Assembly (NCBI RefSeq): GCF_030908545.1
Contig: NZ_CP133083.1
Coordinates: forward strand, 1,116,001 to 1,180,000
Direction of reading: 5' to 3'
Source of the DNA: Nitrosomonas sp. sh817
Lineage (GTDB): Bacteria; Pseudomonadota; Gammaproteobacteria; Burkholderiales; Nitrosomonadaceae
Length of the DNA: 64,000 nt
A program made the translations under genes and the position numbers. The notes under the pieces are model-generated. The model had not been told where the DNA came from, did no database searches, and saw only the letters and a list, made by a program, of their open reading frames with translations. Shown piece after piece: positions 8,051-17,551 of this stretch (its first letter is position 1; each line of letters starts with the position of its first letter).

Positions 8051-10048
8051 ATGAGTAGTTTGAATTGGAAATTCAATCGATTGCGAACGATGGGATTGCC
8101 TGAAATAGGCCATCGGGTACGGCAGGCTGTTCAACTGAAACTTGAATCGTTTATGCTAGCGCGGTCTAAGCAGCAAACATCTCCCAGATTGTCACGTTTC
8201 GGCAAGCCGTGGATAACTCCGTTGCCGTGCCGATTCGGTGCCGGATTATATTGCGATGCTGCAGACCGTATTTTGGCGGGTTATTATGACGTCTTTGCGC
8301 TGAAAGGCGTTCACCTCGGTTTTCCGCCAAGATGGAATCGTGATCCCAAAACGGGGATTGAGGCGCCACTGGTTTTTGGTAAAACGCTTGATTATCGTGA
8401 TGAGCGTATCGTGGGTGATATCAAATATCTGTGGGAGCCCAACCGGCATCTGCATTTAACCACTCTAGCACAAGCTTATCATTTGAGTGGCGATAAGCGC
8501 TATGCAGAAGGTATTCAAGCTTTTCTGGATTCGTGGTTTGATCAATGTCCTTATCCATTAGGCGTAAATTGGACTAGTTCGCTTGAGTTAGCGATACGGC
8601 TGGTGAATTGGTCTTTTACCTGGCATCTACTTGGCGGCGGTTCAAGTATTCTTTTTGCATCTGAAGAAGGCCAGCGATTTCAACGCCGATGGCTGGATAG
8701 TATTTATCAACATTGTTATTTTATAGCCGGATTTCTCTCGCGGCATTCATCTGCGAACAATCATTTGTACGGTGAGTTGATGGGTTTGTTTGTGGCGGCT
8801 ATCACTTGGCCTTGTTGGCAAGAAAGCGATCAATGGAAGGCTCAGGCGTATAGAGAACTGGAATCGGAGACGTTAAAACAAAATGCTTCTGACGGCGTGA
8901 ATCGTGAACAAGCGATCTATTATCAGCATGAAGTAACCGACATGATGTTGATTTGCTGGCTGACTGCGTGTGCAAATGGTATCGAGTTCTCGCAGAATTT
9001 TTCTTCAAGATTGGAAAGAATGCTTGAATTTATTGCATCGGTCATGGATGTTTCCGGGGCGGTACCGATGATCGGAGACGCGGATGGTGCTCTAATGGTG
9101 CATTGGAGTAAAGAGCATGACTGGAATGTTTATCGCTCGCTGCTGGCAACCGGTGCGCTGATATACGATCGCGCAGACTTTAAAATGAAAGCAGGGAGCT
9201 TCGATGATAAAAGCCGGTGGTTGCTAGGGGATGAGGCAAAGTCGCAATTTGACTCGATTGCTACAAGCGGTGTACGGGTCAAACCTCGTCAGGAATTCAG
9301 AGAAGGCGGCTATTTCGTGATGGGAGATAATTTTGATTCAGATGATGAAGTGCGCATCGTGGCTGACGCCGGACCACTGGGTTATCTTTCTATTGCTGCA
9401 CATGGTCATGCCGATGCATTATCGTTTACGCTGTCGGTAGCGGGCAATTCTTTGCTTATTGATCCAGGTACTTACGCTTTTCATACGCAGAAAAAATGGC
9501 GCGATTATTTCCGAGGCACTTCCGCGCATAACACAATTAGAATCGATGGAATGGATCAATCCGAATCCGGTGGTAATTTTATGTGGTTGCGTAAAGCGGC
9601 TGTTCTTTGCGAGACTTGGGAAAGCAATCCAACCAGAGACTGTCTAGTCGCCCGTCACGATGGTTATGCAAGGTTGGTGGATCCGGTGATTCATCGCCGT
9701 AAAATCGAGTTTCTAAAAAAAGAAAAAATGATTGTGGTCGAAGATGTTCTGGAATGTTCCGGCGCGCACGATATCGAGTTTAATTGGCACTTTTCGGAAG
9801 CCTGTCAAGTGGCCGTGGAGGACAATAAAGTTGTGGCAATGGTTGCTAATGTGTGTGTGGAAATGACCATGCCTCATGATAATTTCCGGCCGGAGTTGGT
9901 CTGTGGAAACGACGAATTGCCGCTGGGTTGGGTTTCACGAAGTTTCGATGAAAAAGTGCCTGCGCCGGCCGTTATTTGGCGAGAGAAAATTAGCGGTACA
10001 GCTCGAAGATCAACGATTCTTAAAATATCATCGGGTTATAATGCCTGA
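8051..10048 (+). CDS. Heparinase II/III-like / alginate lyase family protein
   Basis: A 665-residue protein with the two-part fold of the family: an N-terminal alpha/alpha toroid (many Trp-rich helices, residues 60-370) and a C-terminal beta-sandwich. The conserved HGHADALSF near residue 455 is the family's catalytic His region, and HNTIRIDG follows near residue 495. Members cleave uronic-acid-containing polysaccharides by beta-elimination. There is no obvious signal peptide, which is common for copies inside EPS clusters. It probably trims or recycles the cluster's own uronate polymer. The dehydrogenase start codon lies 55 bases downstream. Confidence 0.85.
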   Translation: MSSLNWKFNRLRTMGLPEIGHRVRQAVQLKLESFMLARSKQQTSPRLSRFGKPWITPLPCRFGAGLYCDAADRILAGYYDVFALKGVHLGFPPRWNRDPKTGIEAPLVFGKTLDYRDERIVGDIKYLWEPNRHLHLTTLAQAYHLSGDKRYAEGIQAFLDSWFDQCPYPLGVNWTSSLELAIRLVNWSFTWHLLGGGSSILFASEEGQRFQRRWLDSIYQHCYFIAGFLSRHSSANNHLYGELMGLFVAAITWPCWQESDQWKAQAYRELESETLKQNASDGVNREQAIYYQHEVTDMMLICWLTACANGIEFSQNFSSRLERMLEFIASVMDVSGAVPMIGDADGALMVHWSKEHDWNVYRSLLATGALIYDRADFKMKAGSFDDKSRWLLGDEAKSQFDSIATSGVRVKPRQEFREGGYFVMGDNFDSDDEVRIVADAGPLGYLSIAAHGHADALSFTLSVAGNSLLIDPGTYAFHTQKKWRDYFRGTSAHNTIRIDGMDQSESGGNFMWLRKAAVLCETWESNPTRDCLVARHDGYARLVDPVIHRRKIEFLKKEKMIVVEDVLECSGAHDIEFNWHFSEACQVAVEDNKVVAMVANVCVEMTMPHDNFRPELVCGNDELPLGWVSRSFDEKVPAPAVIWREKISGTARRSTILKISSGYNA

Positions 10049-10091
10049 ATTGTTTGAGGCAGGTTGAAAAAGAGATTCTGATCAACAAATT

Positions 10092-10111
10092 GAAGGAGTC
10101 ACATGAAAATA
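10092..10111 (+). pseudogene. Ribosome site and first codons of the dehydrogenase, cut off by IS630
   Basis: GAAGGAG at 10092-10098 is followed by ATG AAA ATA starting at 10103. Joining base 10111 to base 11234 restores Met-Lys-Ile-Ser-Ile-Phe-Gly-Leu-Gly-Tyr-Val-Gly, the expected Rossmann start of a nucleotide-sugar dehydrogenase. The element between them therefore interrupts the gene in codon 3, and this fragment no longer leads into its own gene. Confidence 0.85.
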
Positions 10112-11231
10112 TTGATCCGGCCAGATGAAGTTTGAAGTTTCAAGCGGCATATTTGACCCTCGGATCTTGAAAGAAGCTTTTGACCCGTTCGGGTGATTGT
10201 TCAAGTTTAACCATGTGTTCGGTGGCAGCGAGTTTGAGTTTGGCCTTGGTGCGCACCGGCACTTTCGTCCCGATGGCATGCTTGAGGTCGGCATTGAGGC
10301 GTTCCTCCGGATTCAGTTCCGGGCTATAGCTGGGCAGGTAGAACAGCTCGATTTTGTCTTGTCGTTCAGCGACCCATGCCTTGACCTGTTTGCTGTGATG
10401 AACCCGCAGATTGTCGAGAATCAAGAATACCTTCTTCCCGGCATCCTTGATCAGCGCTTCGAGGAATTCGATCAGCCTGTCGGCGTTGAAGGCCTCGTCG
10501 ATAATCATCCAGCGTGTTTTGCCCTGATTCGTCACTGCGGCAATCATCGATAGCTTCTGTCGCGTACCACCAGCCGCGTAGGTGACTGGCGTCTTGCCTG
10601 CCGGAGCATAGCAACGACCGCGCACATCGGTATTGACCAAGGCGGTTTCATCGCCCCAGTGAATCTCGCCGCCTTCCGCCTTGGCGCGCTTCTCAATTTC
10701 CGGGTATTGCTCGTTGAGCCAGGCTTGTACGGCTTCAGGCCGCTGCTCATAGGCCTTCTTGATCGGCTTCTGGGGAGTGAAACCCCAACGTGACAGATAG
10801 TTGCCTACGCCGCGCACCGACAGCTTGATGCTGTACTCCCGCTCTATCAGTTGCATGACCGCCGCCCGATTCCACAGCGCAAATTCCATCTTCAGTTGCT
10901 CCGGACGCTTGTCACAAATGATCTTGCGGATGGCTTGTTCCTGCTCCTCTGTCAGTGACCGCCCTTGACCAGTACGCTTGCCTCGCATCCCTGGCTTCAG
11001 GGCGGAAAATCCGCCTTCTTCATACCGATCTATCGCAAACCGAACTGTCGGATACGAAAGCCCACTGAGCTCAACAATTTGCATCACGCCGTAGCCCTTG
11101 CGATGCAACCGCACCACTTGCTTGCGCCGTTCATGCAGTTGCTCCAGCGTCGAATATCTTGCGTCGTCTTTTTCCATTTCAACAAGATGGGGGGCGATTC
11201 ATAAATTTCAAGTATTATTGTGCCGAGTCAA
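10112..11231 (-). mobile_element. IS630-family element inserted at a TA
   Basis: A 1120-bp insertion flanked by TA at 10110-10111 and 11232-11233, the target duplication expected of the IS630/Tc1/mariner superfamily. The ends form imperfect inverted repeats: TTGATCCGGC inward from the left matches TTGACTCGGC inward from the right in 8 of 10 positions, with further similarity inside. One intact transposase gene fills it. Excising it with one TA restores an uninterrupted dehydrogenase frame, which confirms both ends. Confidence 0.92.
10140..11177 (-). CDS. IS630-family DDE transposase
   Basis: 345 residues, full length for a one-frame IS630 transposase. The N-terminal third holds two helix-turn-helix segments (HRKGYGVMQIVELSGLSYP, then a winged-helix part). 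The catalytic domain shows the DDE triad: Asp in HWGDETAL near residue 175, Asp in LILDNLRVHH near residue 256, and Glu in SPELNPEERLN near residue 290. No frameshift is seen, so it may still be active. It faces against the polysaccharide genes around it. Confidence 0.93.
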   Translation of the reverse strand: MEKDDARYSTLEQLHERRKQVVRLHRKGYGVMQIVELSGLSYPTVRFAIDRYEEGGFSALKPGMRGKRTGQGRSLTEEQEQAIRKIICDKRPEQLKMEFALWNRAAVMQLIEREYSIKLSVRGVGNYLSRWGFTPQKPIKKAYEQRPEAVQAWLNEQYPEIEKRAKAEGGEIHWGDETALVNTDVRGRCYAPAGKTPVTYAAGGTRQKLSMIAAVTNQGKTRWMIIDEAFNADRLIEFLEALIKDAGKKVFLILDNLRVHHSKQVKAWVAERQDKIELFYLPSYSPELNPEERLNADLKHAIGTKVPVRTKAKLKLAATEHMVKLEQSPERVKSFFQDPRVKYAA

Positions 11232-12535
11232 TAAGTATTTTTGGTTTGGGTTATGTGGGTACTGTTTCTGCCGGTTGTTTAGCCACAGATGGGCATTTTG
11301 TGATCGGTGTCGATCCGAACAAAACAAAAGTTGATCTGATCAATCAGGGTACTTCGCCGATTGTTGAAAAAGATATCGGAGAAATGATTGCTGCAGCAGT
11401 GAAAAACAATCAGTTACGAGCTACTCAGGATGTGCGTGACGCCGTGATGCATTCGGAAATATCCTTGGTGTGTGTCGGAACACCGTCGCAACTGAACGGT
11501 AATTTGGATCTGAGTCATGTGCGCAAGGTGTGCGAACAAATTGGCGCTGCTCTTAAAGATAAAAGTGATTTTCACGTCGTCGTGGCCCGCAGTACGATGC
11601 TTCCGGGTTCTATGCGCAATGTTGTAATTCCGGCATTGGAATCGTTTTCGGGTAAGAAGGCGGGAATAGATTTTGGTGTATGCAATAATCCGGAATTCCT
11701 CAGGGAAGGAACAGCGGTATTCGATTACTACAATCCTCCCAAGACAGTTATCGGTGAGACCGATACCAAAGCCGGCGAATTGCTGATGCAGTTGTACGCG
11801 AAAATGGCCGCGCCGTTGATCCGAACCGGTGTCGACACAGCAGAGATGGTGAAATATGCGGATAATACCTGGCATGCTGTTAAAGTGGCTTTTGCCAATG
11901 AGATCGGTAATCTCTGTAAAGCAGAGGGAATTGACGGCCATAAAGTGATGGAGATTTTTTGTCAGGATACAAAATTAAATTTGTCGCCTTATTATATGAA
12001 GCCCGGCTTTGCTTTCGGCGGTTCTTGTTTGCCCAAGGATGTACGAGCTCTGATGTATAAGGCAAAAAGTTTGGATATCGATTTGCCGCTAATTAATGCG
12101 ATTCTCCCATCAAATCAGCGGCAGATTGAGAAAGGTATCACCATGATCGCTGAAAAAGGGAATAAAAAGGTTGGTATTCTGGGTTTCTCTTTTAAAGCAG
12201 GGACGGACGATTTGCGGGAATCACCGCTGGTTAATGTGATTGAATACCTAATCGGCAAAGGTTACGATTTGAAGCTTTACGATAAAAACGTTAATCTGGC
12301 CGCTTTGACAGGCGCCAATCAAGATTACATCCTGAACCATATTCCACATATTTCCAAATTAATGGCGGCTTCAATGGATGAAGTGCTGAATTTTGCAGAA
12401 ACGATAGTGATAGGCAATGGAGCGGCGGAGTTCCGCAATGTGCCGAGTGAATTGAAATCGGGCCAAGTCGTGGTTGATCTGGTGCGTATCGTTCCTAATC
12501 AGAGCGGGGATCGTTATGACGGAATTTGTTGGTGA
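11159..12535 (+). CDS. GDP-mannose/UDP-glucose 6-dehydrogenase, 5' end replaced by IS630
   Basis: A nucleotide-sugar dehydrogenase making a uronic acid (two NAD-dependent oxidations). Rossmann motif GLGYVG, central dimer domain with NPEFLREGTAV, and catalytic Cys in GGSCLPKD near the middle. The GGSCLPKDVRAL form resembles GDP-mannose dehydrogenase AlgD more than Ugd, and algA lies in the same cluster. The native gene is 10103-12535 minus the IS. What remains after 11234 lacks only codons 1-3. The frame stays open back into the IS to a TTG at 11159, giving a hybrid N-terminus, but whether it is translated from inside the IS is unknown. Confidence 0.8.
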   Translation: MRRLFPFQQDGGRFINFKYYCAESISIFGLGYVGTVSAGCLATDGHFVIGVDPNKTKVDLINQGTSPIVEKDIGEMIAAAVKNNQLRATQDVRDAVMHSEISLVCVGTPSQLNGNLDLSHVRKVCEQIGAALKDKSDFHVVVARSTMLPGSMRNVVIPALESFSGKKAGIDFGVCNNPEFLREGTAVFDYYNPPKTVIGETDTKAGELLMQLYAKMAAPLIRTGVDTAEMVKYADNTWHAVKVAFANEIGNLCKAEGIDGHKVMEIFCQDTKLNLSPYYMKPGFAFGGSCLPKDVRALMYKAKSLDIDLPLINAILPSNQRQIEKGITMIAEKGNKKVGILGFSFKAGTDDLRESPLVNVIEYLIGKGYDLKLYDKNVNLAALTGANQDYILNHIPHISKLMAASMDEVLNFAETIVIGNGAAEFRNVPSELKSGQVVVDLVRIVPNQSGDRYDGICW

Positions 12536-12656
12536 AACTCAAATAGTATGAATGCCAAACCGGAAGCGGGTGATGAGTATCTTGTATCTATTTCATGGGG
12601 CAGCGCTAAGTTAATTTTTGTTACCGATAGATTTATTCGAGAGTCGAGAAATTTTA

Positions 12657-13376
12657 ATGGCAATGAATCAGAAAACATCTTTCATCATTGAAGGCGCTGG
12701 AAACCTGCTTGCTCGTTTCCGGACATCATCTCGTCAACGCAGGGCAAAAATGTTTTTGGATCACTTTGACTTGACTTCAGAAACTAAAATACTTGATTTG
12801 GGAGGATGGAATGGTGTTCATATTCATGCGGTACTGGAGAATTCTCCAGTGCAACCAGCCAACGTATATATTGCTGATATTGACGGGCAAGCAGTTCAGC
12901 AAGCTTCGGAGCGCTTTGGGTTCGTCCCGGTTGTAATTCCAGAAGCAGGTCCGCTGCCTTTTCCGGATAAATTTTTTGATATTGTTTTTTGTTCTTCTGT
13001 CATTGAGCATGTAACTGTTCCAAAAGATAGCGTATGGACATTGGTTTCCGGTCGTATCTTTCGCGAAGAAGCGCAACGCCATCAGGGTGAATTTGCAAGG
13101 GAGATTATTCGTCTGGGTAATGGCTATTTTGTGCAAGCGCCTTATCGTTGGTTTCCTATTGAAACACACTCCTGGTTACCCTTTGTCAGTTATTTGCCAC
13201 GCCGGCTTCAAGTTCCTTTGTTCCGATTTACCAATCGCTATTGGGTCAAGCAAACGAGTCCGGATTTTTATTTACCAACCGTAAAAGATATGCAGCGCTA
13301 TTTCCCTGAGGCGAATATTCTTGAAGAGCGTGTATTGGGTTTAACCAAGTCCCTAATTGCTTATCAGCGAAGCTAA
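12657..13376 (+). CDS. Class I SAM-dependent methyltransferase
   Basis: About 239 residues from the ATG at 12657, which is preferred over the upstream TTG at 12618 because it begins the recognisable domain. Motif I (ILDLGGWNGVH, near residue 40), an acidic strand end (YIADIDG) and the post-II motif (FDIVFCSSVIEHV) mark a Methyltransf_11-type fold. The substrate is unknown. Its position between the dehydrogenase and a GT4 gene suggests sugar O-methylation during repeat-unit assembly. Confidence 0.8.
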   Translation: MAMNQKTSFIIEGAGNLLARFRTSSRQRRAKMFLDHFDLTSETKILDLGGWNGVHIHAVLENSPVQPANVYIADIDGQAVQQASERFGFVPVVIPEAGPLPFPDKFFDIVFCSSVIEHVTVPKDSVWTLVSGRIFREEAQRHQGEFAREIIRLGNGYFVQAPYRWFPIETHSWLPFVSYLPRRLQVPLFRFTNRYWVKQTSPDFYLPTVKDMQRYFPEANILEERVLGLTKSLIAYQRS

Positions 13377-13379
13377 TAA

Positions 13380-14588
13380 ATGTTGCCTACTCCGCGCAGA
13401 GTCCTCATTATAGTCGAAAATCTTCCATCGCCTTTTGACCGGCGCGTATGGCAAGAAGCGACAACCTTGCATAGCAGTGGTTATGCCGTTTCAATTATTT
13501 GCCCGACAGGTAAAGGGTATGAAAAAGAATATGAAATGATCGATAACATTCATATCTATCGCTATCATCTTCCGTTTGAAGCGGAGGGTGCGAAGGGTTA
13601 TCTGATTGAATATTCACTTGCGCTATTTCACACCTTTCGTCTCTCCTGGAAAGTATATTTTAAACATGGTTTTGACGTAATTCATGCTTGTAATCCACCG
13701 GATTTATTATTCTTGGTTGGCGGATTCTTTAAAGTGCTAATGCGGAAAAAATTTATTTTCGATCACCACGATATCAATCCTGAACTCTATGAAGCCAAGT
13801 TTGGCCGGCGCGATTTATTCTATAGATTACTCGTATTGTTTGAACGCTGGACATTTAAGACTGCGGATGTTTCGATTGCGACGAATGAATCATACAAACG
13901 AATTGCCATTGAACGCGGCGGTATGGATCCGGATAAAGTTTTCGTGGTTCGTAGCGGGCCGAAGTTAGATCGATTGAGAATCATACCGCCCAAAGAAGAG
14001 CTTAAGTGCGGACGAAAATATTTAATCGGCTATGTCGGCGTTATGGGAGCGCAAGAAGGAATTGATTTATTACTGCAAGCAGCACGTTATCTGGTTAAAG
14101 ATTTAGGACGGACAGATGTACACTTCGGCTTAGTCGGCGGCGGTACATCGCTGGTTGAAATGAAGCAAATGGCGATAGATCTTGGAATAACCGATTTTGT
14201 CACTTTTACAGGCCGGGTACCGGATCAAGAATTGTTGGAGATGCTCAATACTGCGGATATATGTGTCAATCCGGATGTGGCTAATGAAATGAACGATAAA
14301 TCAACTATGAACAAAATCATGGAATATATGGCGCTCGGTAAGCCAATTGTTCAATTTGATCTCACGGAAGGAAAAGTATCCGCGCAAAGAGCATCTTTAT
14401 ATGCCAATAAAAATGATCCAGTCGATATGGCGAAAAAAATTCTGCAATTATTGGATGATGTGGAATTGCGTAAACAAATGGGTGAATTTGGCCGCAATCG
14501 GGTCAAGAATGAACTTGAGTGGCGGTATGAAGCGCCAAAATTGCTATCAGCATACGATACAGTATTCGCCGATAAAAATAATATCTGA
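13380..14588 (+). CDS. Glycosyltransferase family 4 (WbuB/ExpE-like)
   Basis: A 402-residue GT-B enzyme. The start has the variant loop 'NLPSPFDRRVWQEATTL' common in EPS-cluster GT4 enzymes. The donor domain shows IGYVGVMGAQEGID near residue 215 and a C-terminal KIMEYMALGKPIV segment equivalent to the EX7E region. Its ATG follows the methyltransferase stop within four bases, so translation is probably coupled. Sugar donor not predictable. Confidence 0.88.
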   Translation: MLPTPRRVLIIVENLPSPFDRRVWQEATTLHSSGYAVSIICPTGKGYEKEYEMIDNIHIYRYHLPFEAEGAKGYLIEYSLALFHTFRLSWKVYFKHGFDVIHACNPPDLLFLVGGFFKVLMRKKFIFDHHDINPELYEAKFGRRDLFYRLLVLFERWTFKTADVSIATNESYKRIAIERGGMDPDKVFVVRSGPKLDRLRIIPPKEELKCGRKYLIGYVGVMGAQEGIDLLLQAARYLVKDLGRTDVHFGLVGGGTSLVEMKQMAIDLGITDFVTFTGRVPDQELLEMLNTADICVNPDVANEMNDKSTMNKIMEYMALGKPIVQFDLTEGKVSAQRASLYANKNDPVDMAKKILQLLDDVELRKQMGEFGRNRVKNELEWRYEAPKLLSAYDTVFADKNNI

Positions 14589-14647
14589 GATATAAGCTTT
14601 ATATTTGGTACTTAAAGAAAGACTGCGTGAAATAGAAGGAACACGAC

Positions 14648-15343
14648 ATGGTTCAAATGTATGATGATGGCACGTATCATGAAAATAACCCAACATGGCA
14701 TGAAGAAGATTCGCCATGGAAAGCAAAGCAGATAATAAAAATTATTGAGAAGAACCGTCTCAACCCCCAAAAAATTTGTGAGGTCGGTTGCGGTGCGGGA
14801 GAGATCCTGAATCAGCTATCTCTTTATTTCGGAACGGATAAGGAATTTTTTGGCTACGAAGTATCGCCTCAAGCTTATCAGCTTTGTCTAACGAAAGCGA
14901 AACCGAATCTAACATTTCAACTTTCAAATCTTCTGAGTGAGGATACGGAATTTCTTGACATAGTTTTGGCGATTGATGTCTTTGAGCATATTGAAGATTA
15001 TTTCACTTTCCTAAGAAAGTTAAAAAACAAAGCCCAATACAAGATTTTTCATATTCCACTCGACCTCTCAGTTCAATCAGTTTTACGATGTTCTCCAATT
15101 CTTAAGCTCAGACGGTCTGTTGGTCATATTCATTACTTTACCAAGGAAACAGCGCTCGAAACGCTAAACGATACCGGTTATAAAGTAATTGACTATTTTT
15201 ATACAGGAAATACCATTGATTTACCGAATCGTGGATGGAAAGCGAGCTTAATGAAAATTCCAAGAAAGTTAGCTTTTTCGATCAATAATGACCTCGCTGT
15301 CAGAGTTCTGGGAGGTTATTCGTTGCTGGTATTAGCGGAATAA
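14648..15343 (+). CDS. Class I SAM-dependent methyltransferase
   Basis: 231 residues. Motif I is CEVGCGAGEILNQL near residue 44, and the post-II motif is DIVLAIDVFEHIED near residue 105, fitting Methyltransf_23/UbiG-like enzymes. A GAAGGAAC ribosome site precedes the ATG. A second methyltransferase in the cluster implies two methylated positions, or a methyl cap that stops chain growth; both are inferences. Confidence 0.82.
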   Translation: MVQMYDDGTYHENNPTWHEEDSPWKAKQIIKIIEKNRLNPQKICEVGCGAGEILNQLSLYFGTDKEFFGYEVSPQAYQLCLTKAKPNLTFQLSNLLSEDTEFLDIVLAIDVFEHIEDYFTFLRKLKNKAQYKIFHIPLDLSVQSVLRCSPILKLRRSVGHIHYFTKETALETLNDTGYKVIDYFYTGNTIDLPNRGWKASLMKIPRKLAFSINNDLAVRVLGGYSLLVLAE

Positions 15344-15453
15344 TTGACTTCGTAAAACCCGAAGTAATATCTCACCTAATAGAATTATTTTGGAGCAGTG
15401 AGCCGATTTTGCTTACTGCATAATTTTAGTTGCTCTTATTACTCGAATTCACC

Positions 15454-16455
15454 ATGGTTTATCACATGAAAGTCAGTATTATCATCAAAGCACTCAATGA
15501 AGAGAAGAATATTGTTCGCGCAATTGAATCAGCCTTAGCCGCTGTTGATAAAGTAGGTAGCGGTGAAGTAATTTTGGCTGATTCACTATCGACCGACCGG
15601 ACCGTGGATTTGGCTAATCAGTTTCCGATGCGGATTGTGCAGCTTATCAATCCTCAAGATCGCTGTTGCGGGGTAGGTGCTGAACTCGGTTATCGTATTG
15701 CACTTGGCGAATATGTATACATTCTTGATGCAGATATGGAATTGGATGGTGATTTTCTGGTTGCCGCAGTTGCGGCATTGGATGCAGATCCGTCGTTAGG
15801 AGGTGTAGGGGGTGTTATCGAGGAAATGTACATAACGAATGCTGAATTTCGTCGTCGTACTGAAGATGATATCTTTAAATTTGGTGAAGTTGATTGCTTG
15901 AATATGGGAGGATTGTATAGAAAATCAGCTGTAGAGCAGATTGAGTATTTGACGAATCGCAATTTACATTCTTACGAAGAGTTTGAGCTCGGTTTGCGGT
16001 TGCGTGCGAATGGATGGCGCTTACAACGATTAAATCTACAAGCGGTTAAACATTACGGTCATACCGATACGAGTTTTAGATTGCTATGGCGGCGCTGGTG
16101 TGGCCGTTATATTTGGGGAGCGGGTGAGTTATTGCGCGAAGCATGGGGAAAACCTTATTTGCGGGCAGCTTTAAGGGGGGTTGTCCAGTATCGTTTATCA
16201 CTAGTAGTTGGAGTTTGGTGGTTGAGTCTCTTGCTGAGTGCTATTGGCGGATTTTACCATCCTCTGGGCTGGTGGATATTCACCCTTTTATTATTAGTTC
16301 CATTGCTCTTCGGGGTGTTTCGAAGAAAGTCTCTGATGGATGGTCTCTATATGGTGGTATCGCAAAATCTTCATACTGCTGGTGTTATCATGGGTTTTTT
16401 TTCAGCCCGGCGCGGAGATCCCGCTCAATCTCCGGAGTTCCGGACAGTTAAGTAG
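15454..16455 (+). CDS. Glycosyltransferase family 2 (GT-A), membrane-attached
   Basis: About 333 residues. The GT-A core has SIIIKALNEEKNI at the N-terminus and the metal-binding DADME near residue 90. Two hydrophobic segments near the C-terminus (around residues 255-305) suggest a membrane anchor. The ATG at 15466 is an equally good start, and the open frame reaches back to a TTG at 15430. No clear ribosome site separates these choices. Probably adds one sugar of the repeat unit. Confidence 0.83.
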   Translation: MVYHMKVSIIIKALNEEKNIVRAIESALAAVDKVGSGEVILADSLSTDRTVDLANQFPMRIVQLINPQDRCCGVGAELGYRIALGEYVYILDADMELDGDFLVAAVAALDADPSLGGVGGVIEEMYITNAEFRRRTEDDIFKFGEVDCLNMGGLYRKSAVEQIEYLTNRNLHSYEEFELGLRLRANGWRLQRLNLQAVKHYGHTDTSFRLLWRRWCGRYIWGAGELLREAWGKPYLRAALRGVVQYRLSLVVGVWWLSLLLSAIGGFYHPLGWWIFTLLLLVPLLFGVFRRKSLMDGLYMVVSQNLHTAGVIMGFFSARRGDPAQSPEFRTVK

Positions 16456-16557
16456 TTCGGGCCTATTTAAAGCCGTTTATGCGATGAAGTTTTTGATAAT
16501 AAGAGTTTTCCAGCAATGATATTAGGTTTGCTCAATACCGGATTATTACAAGAAAAA

Positions 16558-17544
16558 ATGATGGGGTTTTTAGCAGGTAAAAGCAATTATTTTAAAGCGC
16601 TATCATTAATCTTTCTTGGTTTGATAGTTCCTAATGTTTATGCCGAGAAAGGTTTACTTTTCAAATCGAATTTTGGTCCGGGTGTTTCCATTGGCGAACC
16701 CCACAATTTCTTTCCAACTGGTAATGGCGGCTGGCAGGCAATTACCGGTGTCGATTCGGTAACAGGTTATAGTTGGCCGGTAAAAGCATTTGGCTCAGTT
16801 TTTTCTGGTGTTCAGCTCATTACGATTGATCCCATTACTTCTGAGTCTATTGGCAATTATATAACCAATGAAATTAGAACAGTTATCGGGCCAAGGGGAG
16901 AAGCAACCAACGCGCTTTTTCAGAGCGTAAAAATCAAAGGGGCCGTTGGACAAGCCGGTTCACAGGCGCCATTTATTTTTCTAAGGCCGCCAACAATTAG
17001 CGATGTCACGGATTTATATATCGCGTACTGGATCAAATATCCGCCTGATCTTATAGGAAAATTGGATCCTACAGTTTCAGCTGGAAATTGGCGTACTCAG
17101 TTTGAATTTAAGACGGGCGGATATGGCGGGAATGCCAGTAGCGGTGATTACCGGATCGTGACAAATATCCTGAAAGACGTCGATGGCAGACTCTACTGGA
17201 TTACAAAAGGAGATAGTGTTGCGAATGGTCCTATTTCCGATGTTACTTACTGGCGAGTAGAGAATCGCTCAGTCCCGGTGCCTGTTGGTGAGTGGTTTAA
17301 ATTTGAAGCTTACTGGCATCGTTCAAGTGGCAAGGATGGGCGATTCTGTGCTGCTGTCAATGAACGGGAAATAGTTAAGTACCAAGGGTCTACCATGGGA
17401 GAGCACAATCTTCCAATTACCCGGATCATGGTTAACAACGCCTACAGCGGCGGGCATGCCCCCATAGAATCTTATACGACAGGATTGGAGATATGGGAAG
17501 TGATTCCCGCTGCTAGAATTGGAAAATTTTGCTTTTTTGATTGA
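16558..17544 (+). CDS. Secreted polysaccharide lyase-like protein
   Basis: About 328 residues from one of two adjacent ATGs (16558/16561). This choice places a clean signal peptide at the start, with hydrophobic core ALSLIFLGLIVP and cleavage after VYA. An ATG at 16516 would lengthen it by 14 residues. The mature part is rich in beta-strand, Trp and Tyr, resembling jelly-roll lyases of alginate or glucuronan, but I cannot assign a family with certainty. Its place between EPS genes supports periplasmic trimming of the polymer. It ends eight bases before algA. Confidence 0.6.
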   Translation: MMGFLAGKSNYFKALSLIFLGLIVPNVYAEKGLLFKSNFGPGVSIGEPHNFFPTGNGGWQAITGVDSVTGYSWPVKAFGSVFSGVQLITIDPITSESIGNYITNEIRTVIGPRGEATNALFQSVKIKGAVGQAGSQAPFIFLRPPTISDVTDLYIAYWIKYPPDLIGKLDPTVSAGNWRTQFEFKTGGYGGNASSGDYRIVTNILKDVDGRLYWITKGDSVANGPISDVTYWRVENRSVPVPVGEWFKFEAYWHRSSGKDGRFCAAVNEREIVKYQGSTMGEHNLPITRIMVNNAYSGGHAPIESYTTGLEIWEVIPAARIGKFCFFD

Positions 17545-17551
17545 GATCTGA

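Noticed and set aside
8166-9008. Leftward small frames opposite the heparinase-like gene
   Set aside because: Short, without ribosome sites or motifs, in the shadow of a complete gene.
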